From an uncultured Campylobacter sp. (GTDB lineage: Bacteria > Campylobacterota > Campylobacteria > Campylobacterales > Campylobacteraceae), in contig NZ_CALKTS010000145.1 in NCBI RefSeq assembly GCF_937997595.1, positions 1 through 6,272 on the forward strand: 6,272 bases of DNA, read 5' to 3'. The stretch's first letter is position 1; every line of letters starts with the position of its first letter. The translations under genes and the position numbers were made by a program. Positions 5,857 to 6,272 of this stretch are shown here, in pieces. The notes below the pieces were generated by a model that did no database searches, was not told the origin of the DNA, and was given only the letters and a program-made list of their open reading frames with translations.

Positions 5857-6272
5857 TTATTAATGACTTTGATATCTATAGTATAAAAACTTGAAATATG
5901 AGGACAAGTAAGAGCTGAGGATTGCTTTAGTTATTTGTTTTGGAATAATCGCAAGTTTTAGTATATAATATAGAAGTTGAATGACAGCATATATTTGTGG
6001 TATGCTAGAAATTTTATAAACAGCAAAGAGAGAATGCTATATTCCTCGTTGTATCGCTAAAATTCTATATCTATTCATTTGTGCAATCATAATTATAGAT
6101 TGGTATGAAATTTGATTGATAAAAATTTGCGTAAGATTGAGCTATGACATCTAATTTTTATTATTTCGGCTTCTTGTATTTGCATATGGTAAAAGTGATA
6201 AAAAAATGCGTAAAATGTAGCCTAAAAGTAACTATAAAAATTTGTTTTATGCTTTAAAATTTGGTTTATTTT
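5857..6272. other. AT-rich stretch with no convincing gene
   Basis: These 416 bases run to the window edge. Both strands are broken by frequent stops; the longest frames I could follow by eye are about 30 codons and lack ribosome binding sites. A TATAAT at 5964-5969 could start a + strand transcript, but only a 12-codon frame follows (ATG 5981). A near-repeat of 14 bases (AAAATTTGTTTTAT and AAAATTTGGTTTAT, at 6237-6250 and 6256-6269) lies at the far end. I see no tRNA, terminator hairpin, attachment site or insertion-sequence end. Confidence 0.5.

Noticed and set aside
6094..6186. Minus-strand 30-codon frame in the AT-rich tail
   Set aside because: No ribosome binding site and no recognisable sequence; such frames are expected by chance in this composition.

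Overview
The window looks like chromosomal DNA from an epsilonproteobacterium, most likely a Campylobacter of the higher-GC oral group (C. gracilis, C. showae, C. rectus or C. curvus-like). The reasons are the mixed base composition with frequent AAATTTTAAAATTT-type runs, TATAAT -10 boxes without a recognisable -35 box, and a divergent pair of purB and an RluA-type pseudouridine synthase. From memory, C. jejuni has the same pair (Cj0023/Cj0022c). The species assignment is inference.

Left end (1-446): the C-terminal 69 residues of an outer-membrane beta-barrel protein on the + strand, a strong intrinsic terminator, then about 180 bases with no gene. Minus-strand operon (447-3530): transcription runs right to left through purB (adenylosuccinate lyase), a Dam-like N6-adenine DNA methyltransferase, and a probable type II restriction endonuclease. 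purB and the methyltransferase overlap by one base (TAATG); the methyltransferase and endonuclease are one base apart. The restriction-modification (R-M) pair therefore appears to depend on the housekeeping purB promoter and is visibly more AT-rich than purB.

Centre (3531-5018): a 75-base divergent promoter region carries two opposed TATAAT boxes. To its right is a + strand RluA-family rRNA/tRNA pseudouridine synthase of 470 residues. It is well over 100 residues longer than usual because an in-frame segment of about 165-170 residues splits its catalytic domain. All the expected catalytic motifs lie on either side of the segment.

Right end (5019-6272): a roughly 200-base AT-rich spacer, a strongly AT-rich + strand gene for an unrecognised protein of about 210 residues with a PD-(D/E)XK nuclease-like signature, and 416 bases of AT-rich DNA with no convincing gene. 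This end has the composition of an accessory, probably horizontally acquired region.

The most notable points are the R-M system attached to the purB operon, the interrupted pseudouridine synthase, and the orphan nuclease-like gene. No tRNA, rRNA, CRISPR array, insertion sequence or integrase is visible.
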